The notes under the pieces: model-generated
Databases searched by the model: none
Told to the model about the DNA's origin: nothing
The model's input: only the letters and a program-made list of their open reading frames with translations
Position numbers and translations under genes: made by a program
Assembly (NCBI GenBank): GCA_003220225.1
Contig: QHRU01000058.1
Location: 1-63,379 of the forward strand
From: Candidatus Rokuibacteriota bacterium
Lineage (GTDB): Bacteria; Methylomirabilota; Methylomirabilia; Rokubacteriales; CSP1-6
Direction of reading: 5' to 3'
DNA length: 63,379 bases
Shown here: positions 33,602 through 41,273 of the stretch, in pieces
Layout of the letters: every line of letters starts with the position of its first letter
Position numbering within the stretch: position 1 is the stretch's first letter

Positions 33602-35279
33602 TCCGAAAGCCATCGAGCGAATTCGCGCGGAGCGCGAGGCCTGGGAGGCGCGCGAGCTGGCCGACTTCGTCAGACGCCAGCCCGAGGCGCGCCCCGAGTA
33701 CCGGACGGGCTCGGGACTACCCGTGCAGCGGGTCTACACGCCGGAGGACGTCGCCGACACGCCGTGGAGCGACATCGGGCTGCCGGGCCGCTGGCCGTTC
33801 ACGCGCGGGCCGTACCCGACGATGTACCGCGGCCGGCGCTGGACGATGCGCCAGATCGCGGGGTTCGGAACGGGGGAAGACACCAACAACCGGTTCAAGT
33901 ATCTGATCGGGCAAGGACAGACGGGACTCTCCGTCGATTTCGACATGCCATCGTTGATGGGCTACGACTCCGACGACCCGCGGTCGCTGGGCGAGGTGGG
34001 CCGCGAGGGGGTGGCCGTCGACACCATCGAGGACGTCGAGGCGCTGTTCGCCGGGATCGACCTCGAGAAGATCTCCGTCTCGATGACGATCAACCCGACC
34101 GCGTGGATCCTGCTCGCGATGTACGTCGCGGTCGCGCAGGCGCGCGGCTTCGACCTGAACAAGCTCTCGGGCACCGTGCAGGCCGACATCCTCAAGGAGT
34201 ACATCGCGCAGAAGGAGTGGATCTTCCCGATCCGGCCGTCCATGCGGCTCATGCGCGACATGATCGTCTTCTGCGCCCGGAGCATGGCCCGCTACAACCC
34301 GGTCAACGTCAGCGGCTACCACATCTCCGAGGCCGGGGCGACGTCGGTGCAGGAGGTCGCCTTCACGATGGCCAACGGCATCGCCTACGTCGAGGAGGTC
34401 ACCAGGAGCGGGGTGGCCGTCGACGCCTTCGCGCCGCGGCTGGCCTTCTACTTCGTCGCCCAGGCAGACTTCTTCGAGGAGGTGGCCAAGTTCCGCGCGG
34501 CGCGCCGCGTGTGGGCCAGGATCATGAAGGAGCGGTTCGGCGCCACGAAGGCGGAGTCGATGCGCCTGCGCTTCCACTGCCAGACGGCCGCCGCCACGCT
34601 CACGCGTGCCCAGCCGATGAACAACGTCGTGCGCACCGCGCTGCAGGCGCTGTCGGCCGTGCTGGGCGGCGCCCAGTCGTTGCACACCAACGGGTTGGAC
34701 GAAGCCTACGCCATCCCGTCGGAGGAGGCGATGAAGCTGGCGCTGCGGACACAGCAGATCATCGCCGACGAGACGCGCGTGCCGAACGTCGTCGACCCGC
34801 TCGGGGGGTCGTACTACGTGGAGGCGCTCACCACACGCATCGAGCGCGAGGTGCTCGCGATCCTGAACAAGGTGGACGCGATGGGCGGCACCATCGCCGC
34901 CATCGAGGCGGGCTGGTTCCAGCGGGAGATCGCGGACTCGGCCTACGACTTCGCGCGCCGTAAGGCGTCGGGCGAGGCGCCCGTGATCGGGGTCAACACG
35001 TACGTGGAGCCGGCGGCCGCCGCCCCGGACATGCCGATCCACAAGGTCCCGCCCGAGACCGAGGCCCGCCAGGTGGCCCGGCTGCGGGCGGTCCGGGCCC
35101 GGCGCGACGAGCGGGAGGTCGCCCGGCTCATGGACGGGCTGGCGGAGGCGGCCTCGGACCCGGCCGCCAACCTCATGGAGCCGACCATCGCCCTGGTCCG
35201 CGCCCGGGCCTCGATGGGGGAGATCGTCAATCGTCTCCGCAACATCTGGGGCACCTACGTGGAGAAACCGGTGTTCTAG
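33594..35279 (+). CDS. hcmA: Acyl-CoA mutase large subunit, 2-hydroxyisobutyryl-CoA mutase type
   Basis: A 561-residue MCM-alpha TIM-barrel protein. Where methylmalonyl-CoA mutase has the substrate-specifying Tyr, this has Ile88 ([12 protein letters not shown]), and Asp115 stands in GLSVDFDMP. In Aquincola HcmA (562 residues) the residues for 2-hydroxyisobutyryl-CoA are Ile90 and Asp117, so both match with the same offset of two. The role would be interconversion of branched 2-hydroxyacyl-CoA and 3-hydroxyacyl-CoA with adenosylcobalamin. The ATG at 33594 lies in the end of the ligase gene. The G-protein chaperone MeaB/MeaH is not in the window. Confidence 0.85.
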   Translation: MFDPKAIERIRAEREAWEARELADFVRRQPEARPEYRTGSGLPVQRVYTPEDVADTPWSDIGLPGRWPFTRGPYPTMYRGRRWTMRQIAGFGTGEDTNNRFKYLIGQGQTGLSVDFDMPSLMGYDSDDPRSLGEVGREGVAVDTIEDVEALFAGIDLEKISVSMTINPTAWILLAMYVAVAQARGFDLNKLSGTVQADILKEYIAQKEWIFPIRPSMRLMRDMIVFCARSMARYNPVNVSGYHISEAGATSVQEVAFTMANGIAYVEEVTRSGVAVDAFAPRLAFYFVAQADFFEEVAKFRAARRVWARIMKERFGATKAESMRLRFHCQTAAATLTRAQPMNNVVRTALQALSAVLGGAQSLHTNGLDEAYAIPSEEAMKLALRTQQIIADETRVPNVVDPLGGSYYVEALTTRIEREVLAILNKVDAMGGTIAAIEAGWFQREIADSAYDFARRKASGEAPVIGVNTYVEPAAAAPDMPIHKVPPETEARQVARLRAVRARRDEREVARLMDGLAEAASDPAANLMEPTIALVRARASMGEIVNRLRNIWGTYVEKPVF

Positions 35280-35282
35280 TGA

Positions 35283-35366
35283 CATGGGGGGCCTCGAAGG
35301 GCCCCCCATACCCCCCACACGCTCGGGGCGCCCCGGCGAAGCCGTGGCACCCCTCGATACTCCGAC
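35283..35366 (+). repeat. Two-hairpin palindromic repeat (family 3)
   Basis: TGGGGGGCC...GGGCCCCCCA is followed by TACCCCCCACACGCTCGG and a second imperfect hairpin ending in CCCTCGAT. The same plan recurs at 48163-48242, and its first hairpin at 43671. It lies between hcmA and the ATPase gene and probably ends the mutase transcript. Confidence 0.65.
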
Positions 35367-35483
35367 AGGCTCCTAGCTCCAGGGGGCCCGATATGGCCCC
35401 GCGATCTCGCGTCAACCCCGGTGCGGCTAACCGGGCCATTCTGCTAGACTGATTGGGCAGATTTCAGCCACTGGGGAGGCGCT

Positions 35484-37787
35484 TTGGCGGTCCAAGAATC
35501 TGTCCTGGTGCTGCAGGAAAGGCTGGCCAACGAGCAGAAGCTCGTCCACCTGATCGATCGGATCCACTCCGCGAAGACCCTCGACACGATCTTCATTGAG
35601 ATCCAGGGCGACATCCTCTCCTTCCTCGACGCCGACCGCATGACGCTCTACGTGGTGGACATAGAGAAGAAGGAGCTCTACTCCAAGTTCCTCGCCCTCG
35701 ACGCCGTCAAGGAGATCCGGGTTCCGATCAACGAGGGCTCGGTGGCGGGCTTCGTGGCCACCAGCCGCCAGACCGTCAACATCGCGGACGCCTACGACAC
35801 CGGCGAGGTCGCCAAGGTCAGCCCCAAGCTGCGCTTCGACTCGTCGTGGGACAAGAAGACCGGGTACCGCACCACGCAGATCCTCGGCATGCCGATCCTG
35901 CACGAGAACCGGCTCGTGGTCGGCGTGGTCCAGCTGCTGAACAAGAAGAAGGGCGGCCGCTTCACCAAGGATGACGAGCTCAACGTCGCCCGCATCGCCA
36001 AGACGCTCGGCGTCGCCTTCCACAACCAGCAGCAGCTCGGCGCCAAGCGCGGCACCAAGTTCGACTACCTGCTCGCCCAGGGCCTGATGAGCCAGGACGA
36101 CGTCAACGCCGCCATCGCCGCCGCGCGCCACAAGAACACCGACGTCGAGGCGGTCCTGCTGGACCAGTACAGGATCCCGAAGGGCGAGCTGGGGACGTCG
36201 CTGAGCCAGTTCTACCGGGTGCCGTTCGTCGAGTTCAACGAGCGGATCATCCCGCCGCCCGACCTCATGAAGGACCTCAAGCTGGAGTTCCTCAAGCGGA
36301 ACCTCTGGCTGCCGCTCAAGCGCGACAACGACGGCACGACGATCGTCCTCATCGACAACCCCCAGGACATCCAGCGCGTGGACTCGATCCACCAGGTCAT
36401 GCGCGGGCACAAGATCCAGCTCGCGGTCGGCCTCAAGAAGGACATCCAACAGTTCCTGGGCATGGCGGGCGGCGAAGGCACCGGCGGCGCCCGCGCGAGC
36501 ATGAGCGACATCCTGTCCGACCTCGGCGCCGAGGCGCAGGCCGAGAAGGAGCAGGACGCCAGCGGCTCGGAGGTCGACGAGAACGACAGCGCGGTCATCC
36601 GGCTCGCCAACCAGGTGATCGTGGACGCCTTCAAGGCGCGCGCCTCGGACATCCACATCGAGCCCTATGGCGCGGCGAAGGACACGATGATCCGGCTCCG
36701 CATCGACGGCGGCTGCAACGAGTACCAGCGCGTCCCAGGCGCCTTCCGGCGCGCCCTCGTCGCGCGCATCAAGATCATGGCGATGCTCGACATCGCCGAG
36801 CGGCGCAAGCCGCAGGACGGCAAGATCAAGTTCCGGATGCCGGACGGGCGCGACATCGAGCTGCGCGTGGCCACCTTGCCGACCCAGGGCGGCAACGAGG
36901 ACGTGGTCATGCGGATCCTCTCCGCCAGCGAGCCGATTCCCATCGACAAGCTCGGCATGCTCGACCGCAACCTCCGGGAGATGAAGTCAGCGGCCGAGAA
37001 GCCGTACGGCCTGATCCTCTGCGTGGGGCCGACCGGCTCGGGCAAGACGACGACGCTGCACTCCGTGCTCGGCTACATCAACAAGCCTGAGCGCAAGATC
37101 TGGACGGCCGAGGACCCGGTCGAGATCACGCAGTACGGCCTGCGGCAGGTGCAGGTGCAGCCGAAGATCGGCTTCACGTTCGCGCAGGCGATGCGCGCCT
37201 TCCTCCGCGCCGACCCCGATGTGATCATGGTCGGTGAGATGCGCGACGAGGAAACGGCCGAGACGGGCATCGAAGCGTCGCTGACCGGACATCTCGTCTT
37301 CAGTACTCTGCACACGAACAGCGCGGTCGAGACGGTGATCCGGCTCCTCGACATGGGTCTCGATCCCTTCAACTTCGCCGACGCGCTGCTGGCCGTGCTG
37401 GCCCAGCGCCTCGTCAAGCGGATCTGCCCCGAGTGCAAGGAGGAGTACCACCCCGACGAGGACGAGTTCGCCGAGCTGGAGCACGCCTTCGGCGGCAAGG
37501 AGGAGACCGCGAAGTTCGGCATCGAGTACAGTGACGACTTCGTGCTCTTCCGCGGCAAGGGCTGCGGAAGCTGCAACAACTCCGGCTACCGCGGCCGCGC
37601 CGGCATCCACGAGCTCCTGGTGGCCAACGACGCCATGAAGCGCCTGATCGCCAACAAGGCGCGCGTGACCGAGATGGTGACGACGGCCAAGGGCGATGGG
37701 ATGACGACGCTCGTGCAGGACGGCATTCTCAAGGCGCTCGACGGCCTCACCGACGTGAAGCAGGTCAAGGCCGTCGCCATCAAGTAG
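35484..37787 (+). CDS. GspE/PilB-family secretion or pilus assembly ATPase with N-terminal GAF domain
   Basis: A 767-residue protein: GAF domain (residues ~20-185), MshEN/T2SSE N-terminal domain (~195-330), acidic linker, then the GspE ATPase. Walker A is GPTGSGKTT near residue 514, the Asp box is WTAEDPVEI, Walker B is VIMVGEMRDEETAE, and the zinc tetracysteine is CPEC ... CGSC at about 648-693. It powers type IV pilus or type II secretion assembly. The start is TTG at 35484, set by GGGGAGG 4 nt before it. A -10-like TAGACT lies at about 35445. Fusion of a sensor GAF domain to the ATPase is unusual. No other pilus gene is nearby. Confidence 0.88.
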   Translation: MAVQESVLVLQERLANEQKLVHLIDRIHSAKTLDTIFIEIQGDILSFLDADRMTLYVVDIEKKELYSKFLALDAVKEIRVPINEGSVAGFVATSRQTVNIADAYDTGEVAKVSPKLRFDSSWDKKTGYRTTQILGMPILHENRLVVGVVQLLNKKKGGRFTKDDELNVARIAKTLGVAFHNQQQLGAKRGTKFDYLLAQGLMSQDDVNAAIAAARHKNTDVEAVLLDQYRIPKGELGTSLSQFYRVPFVEFNERIIPPPDLMKDLKLEFLKRNLWLPLKRDNDGTTIVLIDNPQDIQRVDSIHQVMRGHKIQLAVGLKKDIQQFLGMAGGEGTGGARASMSDILSDLGAEAQAEKEQDASGSEVDENDSAVIRLANQVIVDAFKARASDIHIEPYGAAKDTMIRLRIDGGCNEYQRVPGAFRRALVARIKIMAMLDIAERRKPQDGKIKFRMPDGRDIELRVATLPTQGGNEDVVMRILSASEPIPIDKLGMLDRNLREMKSAAEKPYGLILCVGPTGSGKTTTLHSVLGYINKPERKIWTAEDPVEITQYGLRQVQVQPKIGFTFAQAMRAFLRADPDVIMVGEMRDEETAETGIEASLTGHLVFSTLHTNSAVETVIRLLDMGLDPFNFADALLAVLAQRLVKRICPECKEEYHPDEDEFAELEHAFGGKEETAKFGIEYSDDFVLFRGKGCGSCNNSGYRGRAGIHELLVANDAMKRLIANKARVTEMVTTAKGDGMTTLVQDGILKALDGLTDVKQVKAVAIK

Positions 37788-37820
37788 CGCGTCGTCCGGC
37801 CGTTGCGCCGGCGCGGCGCG

Positions 37821-37945
37821 GCGCCCGGGCGGGGCTCGTGAGACCACGCAAATCGACCCTACGTGGCGCCTGTCAGCGAGCCACGATTCCCCGCCGGAGC
37901 CGTCGCAGTACCCAGAAGACACGGGTCTCACGAGCCCCACCCGAG
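37821..37945. repeat. Long inverted repeat around a ~78-bp core
   Basis: GGGGCTCGTGAGACC (37831-37845) and GGTCTCACGAGCCCC (37924-37938) are perfect inverse copies, and the match continues outward imperfectly to ~25 bp. The total is ~125 bp. It could be a small MITE-like element or a structured RNA. I find no target-site duplication. The 37788-38099 interval has no gene that I can support. Confidence 0.6.
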
Positions 37946-38053
37946 CCCTGCCGCGCGGCGGCGCTAACCGCGCCACTGCGCTACTCATCCTCGACCTGGT
38001 TGCGGTCGGTGACTGGTCCGCTCACCAGTGGGCGCACGGGAACTCCGCACTAA

Positions 38054-38069
38054 CGCCCCCCAGGGGGCG
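38054..38069 (-). terminator. Hairpin downstream of the small minus-strand gene
   Basis: CGCCCC (38054-38059) and GGGGCG (38064-38069) with a CCAG loop, about 30 nt past the stop at 38100. It has no T-run. A likely end for the MFS-small gene transcript. Confidence 0.35.
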
Positions 38070-38099
38070 CAACAGGACCGTGCACGGCGGGCGGGAGCG

Positions 38100-38449
38100 T
38101 CAGGCGGGAGGGGTTTCGGTGTCGGTGGCGGCGACGCCGTCGGTCAGCAGCGTCCAGTCATCGGGGGGATCGGCGGGCGGCCGCTGCTTGGGCTCGGTGG
38201 TCACGACGCGGCCGCGGCTGGGCGAAAACCACTCCCAGCGATCGGCCGGCGCGCCGGCCTCGGCGGCGGTGCCCATCTCGGGGCCGACCTCGCCCTGGGT
38301 GGCGCGGTCGGCCTTTCGCTGGAGCTTGGCCTCGTGGCGGGTCTTGCGGATCTCTTCCTTGCGGCGGCGCTCGAAGCCGTAGTTCCGGCGCGGGCTCAGC
38401 GGAGGGTCCCCGAAGCCATAGGCAGTATCACGATATCCGATTTTCTCAT
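38100..38449 (-). pseudogene. Small hydrophilic protein gene with an apparent -1 frameshift near its start
   Basis: An ATG at 38449 overlaps the MFS stop in ATGA but its frame closes after 17 codons. The next frame is open from just upstream to the TGA at 38100 and reads like a real protein (GDPPLSPRRNYGFERRRKEE, then a Lys/Arg-rich helix, then DRWEWFSPSRGRVV and an acidic tail), about 115 residues. Adding one A to the four-A run at 38441-38444 would join the two. It is either a sequencing or true frameshift, or slippage. No family recognised. Confidence 0.5.
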
Positions 38450-39636
38450 GTCAGCTCCCGTGGTTTCACGTCCTTGAAGGTGACCCATAGCATCAGGTCG
38501 TACACGATTTTCAGCCCTCCGCCCAGCACGAAGGGGGCGGCGAGCGCCACCGAGGCCATCACCCAGCCCGTCACGGTGGGGCTCACCGCCTGCGCCACCG
38601 TCCGCCAGAGCGTCGTCGTGGTCGCCGCCGCCTCGCGCTCGCGATCCTCGACCACGGCCATGACGTAGGCCTGGCGCGTCGGCACGTCCATCTGCGACAG
38701 CAGCTGGCGCGCGTACAGCAACGCGACGGCCGCCCAGGCCGTGGGCGCGGCGGCGATGGCGATGAGGAAGACGTTGGACACGAGGTGCGAGGCCACCATC
38801 GTGTTGAGCAGGCCGAAGCGGCGCGCCGCGCGCGGGGCGAGCAACAGCGAGGCGGCGGTCACGAGCTGGGCTCCGAGGAAGATGTGGCCGAGGGCTTCGA
38901 GGCCGAGTCCGTAGCGCTCGTGCAGAAAATAGGCGACGAGCGACTGCAGCACGAAGCCGCCGGCGAAGGAGTCGAGCGCGAACAGCGCGGCGAGCCGGCG
39001 GATCAGCGCCGACGAGGGGCCTGCCGCCGCCGCCGGCGCGGCGGGAACGACGGCCGGGAGCCGCGCGTAGAGCAGCGCCTGCCCGACCGACGCCGCGAGG
39101 AAGATCGCGAAGAGCGCGCGCGGCGCGGCCAGTCCCACGATCGCCGCGCCGAGTCCGGACGCCGCGTAGCCGAGCAGATTATAGACGCTCAGCACCGTCG
39201 TCCGCCGCGTGCCCGTCACCGCGCGCGCGACGACGACCTGCTCGATCGAGAGGAACGGTCCGGTCTCGCCGGTGCCGACGGCGACATTGCCGACCGTGGC
39301 CGCGAGCACCACGATCCAGGGATGCTCCGAGGCGAGCAGCAGGGCGGCGGAGAGCGCCGAGAGCACGGCGAGGGCGCTCAGCGCCGCGCGCGCACCCAGG
39401 CGCTCGGCCGGGCGCCGCACGGCCCACGTCAGCCCCGCGCTGCCGACCAGCGTGCACGTCACCGCCAGTCCGATGCCCGTGGCGCTCATCCCGTGGTCGG
39501 CGAGGTAGACGGGCAGGAGGATCCCGAGGAAGCCGTAGCAGAACGTGCGGATCGACTTGGCCAGGAGGACCGCGGTGACGGGGCTCAAATCGAGGCTTGA
39601 CAATAACTCAACTTGTGTTGAGTATATAGATCCCAC
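38446..39636 (-). CDS. Major facilitator superfamily transporter
   Basis: About 396 residues with 12 predicted helices and the internal MFS pattern (LLPVYLADHGMSATGIGLAVTC, a loop RRPAERLGARAA between helices 2 and 3). It is probably a drug or metabolite exporter. The start is uncertain: GTG at 39636 gives the longest form, but it lies in the promoter/operator below, and TTG codons 12-17 residues in are more likely given the first helix. The operator palindrome at its start suggests control by a local repressor. Confidence 0.75.
   Translation of the reverse strand: MGSIYSTQVELLSSLDLSPVTAVLLAKSIRTFCYGFLGILLPVYLADHGMSATGIGLAVTCTLVGSAGLTWAVRRPAERLGARAALSALAVLSALSAALLLASEHPWIVVLAATVGNVAVGTGETGPFLSIEQVVVARAVTGTRRTTVLSVYNLLGYAASGLGAAIVGLAAPRALFAIFLAASVGQALLYARLPAVVPAAPAAAAGPSSALIRRLAALFALDSFAGGFVLQSLVAYFLHERYGLGLEALGHIFLGAQLVTAASLLLAPRAARRFGLLNTMVASHLVSNVFLIAIAAAPTAWAAVALLYARQLLSQMDVPTRQAYVMAVVEDREREAAATTTTLWRTVAQAVSPTVTGWVMASVALAAPFVLGGGLKIVYDLMLWVTFKDVKPRELT
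39597..39630 (+). promoter_or_regulatory. Promoter with embedded operator palindrome
   Basis: TTGACA (39597-39602) and an AT-rich -10 region (GTATATA, 39622-39628) flank the perfect palindrome ACTCAAC-TTGT-GTTGAGT (39606-39623). This is the most AT-rich spot of the region. A repressor bound here would block the plus gene at 39660 and probably the divergent MFS gene. Confidence 0.6.
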
Positions 39637-39659
39637 AGAAGACGGGGGAGGTTTCCCAC

Positions 39660-39947
39660 ATGAACCCGGTAGAGTGGTTGCTGCATGAAGAAATCACGCA
39701 CTTCCTCGACCGACTGGCTTCGTCGGTCCCTTCGGACGGCGTCACCTCGCACGCGATGACTCCGGCGGTGCGCACGCGCCTGGACGAAGCCGAGACGCAG
39801 CTGGCCCAGGCCCGCGCCTCGCTGATGGAAGGCTACGGCCGCTGGCGCCGCGTGCTCGAGGACGTCGAGAATCTTTGGGCGCTGGCCGCCTGGCGATCAA
39901 CTGCGGCCGAAGAGACGGGCGAGCACCCCGCGCCGCTCGCCGCCTGA
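39660..39947 (+). CDS. Small helical hypothetical protein
   Basis: 95 residues, mostly amphipathic helix, with a long coiled-coil-like stretch (RTRLDEAETQLAQARASLME) and several Trp. The start has a strong GGGGGAGG ribosome site and the clear promoter above. It converges on and overlaps (51 nt) the next gene. No family recognised. Confidence 0.65.
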   Translation: MNPVEWLLHEEITHFLDRLASSVPSDGVTSHAMTPAVRTRLDEAETQLAQARASLMEGYGRWRRVLEDVENLWALAAWRSTAAEETGEHPAPLAA

Positions 39948-40316
39948 CGGCGAGGGCTCGGCCAGGAAGCGGGCGCTGAGCGCCTCGAAGCGCTGCCAGT
40001 AGTCCGGCAGCGCCCGCGCGTACGCGACCTGCGCGGCAAGCAGGCGCTGCTGCTCGTCGCCGCCCCCCGCGCGACACGTGGGATCGGGCGGCGGCACCTC
40101 GGCCTGGAGCAGCCGGAGGAAGGCGAGGACGTGCTGCGTGTACTCGGCGCGGTCGGCGGCGTTGTCGGCCACGGGCGCCGGCAGGGCGCGCGCCCGGCGC
40201 GTGCGCACGAGCGCGTCGAGGCAGACGAAGTCGATCGCCTCCTCGAGGCGCTCGCGGACTTCGTGCTCGATGCGCGTGTCGAGGTCGTGCGAGCGGTCGG
40301 GATGGCGGAAGGGCAT
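39897..40316 (-). CDS. Hypothetical protein
   Basis: 139 residues, acidic and helical at the N-terminus (HDLDTRIEHEVRERLEEAID), with a Pro-rich middle and a basic C-terminus (RRGVLARLFGRS). The ATG at 40316 overlaps the stop of the epimerase-like gene (TGATG), so it is co-transcribed with it. It overlaps the plus-strand gene tail by 51 nt. No family recognised. Confidence 0.6.
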   Translation of the reverse strand: MPFRHPDRSHDLDTRIEHEVRERLEEAIDFVCLDALVRTRRARALPAPVADNAADRAEYTQHVLAFLRLLQAEVPPPDPTCRAGGGDEQQRLLAAQVAYARALPDYWQRFEALSARFLAEPSPSGGERRGVLARLFGRS

Positions 40317-41224
40317 CAGGCGAGCATCGCCGCCAGCCCCGTGGAGAGCGGCACCGGCACGAGGTCGAAGGTCTCGTAGAACGCACCCGGCTCGCAGGTG
40401 TTCTCTTCCTCGAGCATGAGGAGCTGGTCGGGGGTGAGCGGATAGCCGGGGAAGCGGTAGAGCACGGTGGTCGCCGCCCGCACGAGGCCGAGCGGCGCGT
40501 GCGCCTTCAGCGGGCGGCGGCGACCCATAGCGGCGGCGACCCGGTCGAGCAGATCGACCATCGTCACGGGCTCAGGGCCGCCGACGTCGTAGGTGTGCTT
40601 CACGCTGGCGTCGAGCGAGAGCGCGCGGACGAAGCCCTGCGCCACGTGCGCGACGGGCACCGGCTGCAGACGCTGGCGGCCGGTGCCGATCACCGGCACG
40701 ACCGGCAGGCGCCCGATCATGCCCGCGAGGATCGTGACGAAGCCGTCACCGCGGCCGTAGATGATCGACGGGCGGAAGATCGTCCAGGGGATGGGACTCG
40801 CGCGGACCGCCTCCTCGGCCGCCCACTTGGTCTGGTGATAGCGTGAGTGCGCGCCCGCCCGTGTGCCGAGCGCGCTCATGTGCACATAGCGGCGCGCGCC
40901 CACCGCGGCGGCCGCCTCGAGGACGTTGATCGTGCCCTGCGCGTGGACGCGCTCGAAGGTGGCGCCGATCGACGGGTGCTCGCGGATGATGCCGACCAGG
41001 TGGATCACGGCGTCGCAGCCGGCCATCCCCTGGGCCAGCGACTGCCGTGCCATCACGTCGCCCTCGACGCGCTCGATCGCCCCCAGGCCGTGCAGCTCGC
41101 GCTCCGAGCCCCGGCGGACCAGGCAGCGGACCGCGCATCCAGCCGCCCGCAGGGCCTGGACGACCGTCCGGCCCACGAAGCCGGTGCCGCCCGTGACGAA
41201 CACCCGTCGCATCGGCGACTGCAT
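40316..41224 (-). CDS. NAD(P)-dependent epimerase/dehydratase-like (NDUFA9-type SDR)
   Basis: A 302-residue extended/atypical SDR with the nucleotide motif VTGGTGFVGR at the N-terminus and YHQTKWAAEE as the YxxxK active site. The C-terminal half (DVGGPEPVTMVDLLDRVAA) is typical of complex-I-NDUFA9-like proteins in bacteria, which bind NAD(P)H and often lack known activity. The ATG at 41224 has AAGGG before it; a second Met four codons in is possible. Confidence 0.82.
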   Translation of the reverse strand: MQSPMRRVFVTGGTGFVGRTVVQALRAAGCAVRCLVRRGSERELHGLGAIERVEGDVMARQSLAQGMAGCDAVIHLVGIIREHPSIGATFERVHAQGTINVLEAAAAVGARRYVHMSALGTRAGAHSRYHQTKWAAEEAVRASPIPWTIFRPSIIYGRGDGFVTILAGMIGRLPVVPVIGTGRQRLQPVPVAHVAQGFVRALSLDASVKHTYDVGGPEPVTMVDLLDRVAAAMGRRRPLKAHAPLGLVRAATTVLYRFPGYPLTPDQLLMLEEENTCEPGAFYETFDLVPVPLSTGLAAMLA

Positions 41225-41260
41225 GGCCCTTAGGATATCAACCCGGTCCGCGCAGGATGA

Positions 41261-41266
41261 TAAGAT
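41261..41266 (+). promoter_or_regulatory. -10 box just before the beta-lactamase-NamZ gene
   Basis: TAAGAT lies 7 nt before the GTG at 41274 with no Shine-Dalgarno, matching the near-leaderless pattern of other lead genes. Confidence 0.35.
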
Positions 41267-41273
41267 CGAACCC

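Noticed and set aside
33594-35279. Ordinary methylmalonyl-CoA mutase
   Set aside because: The substrate Tyr is replaced by Ile and an Asp stands at the second specificity position, matching the 2-hydroxyacyl mutase subgroup instead.
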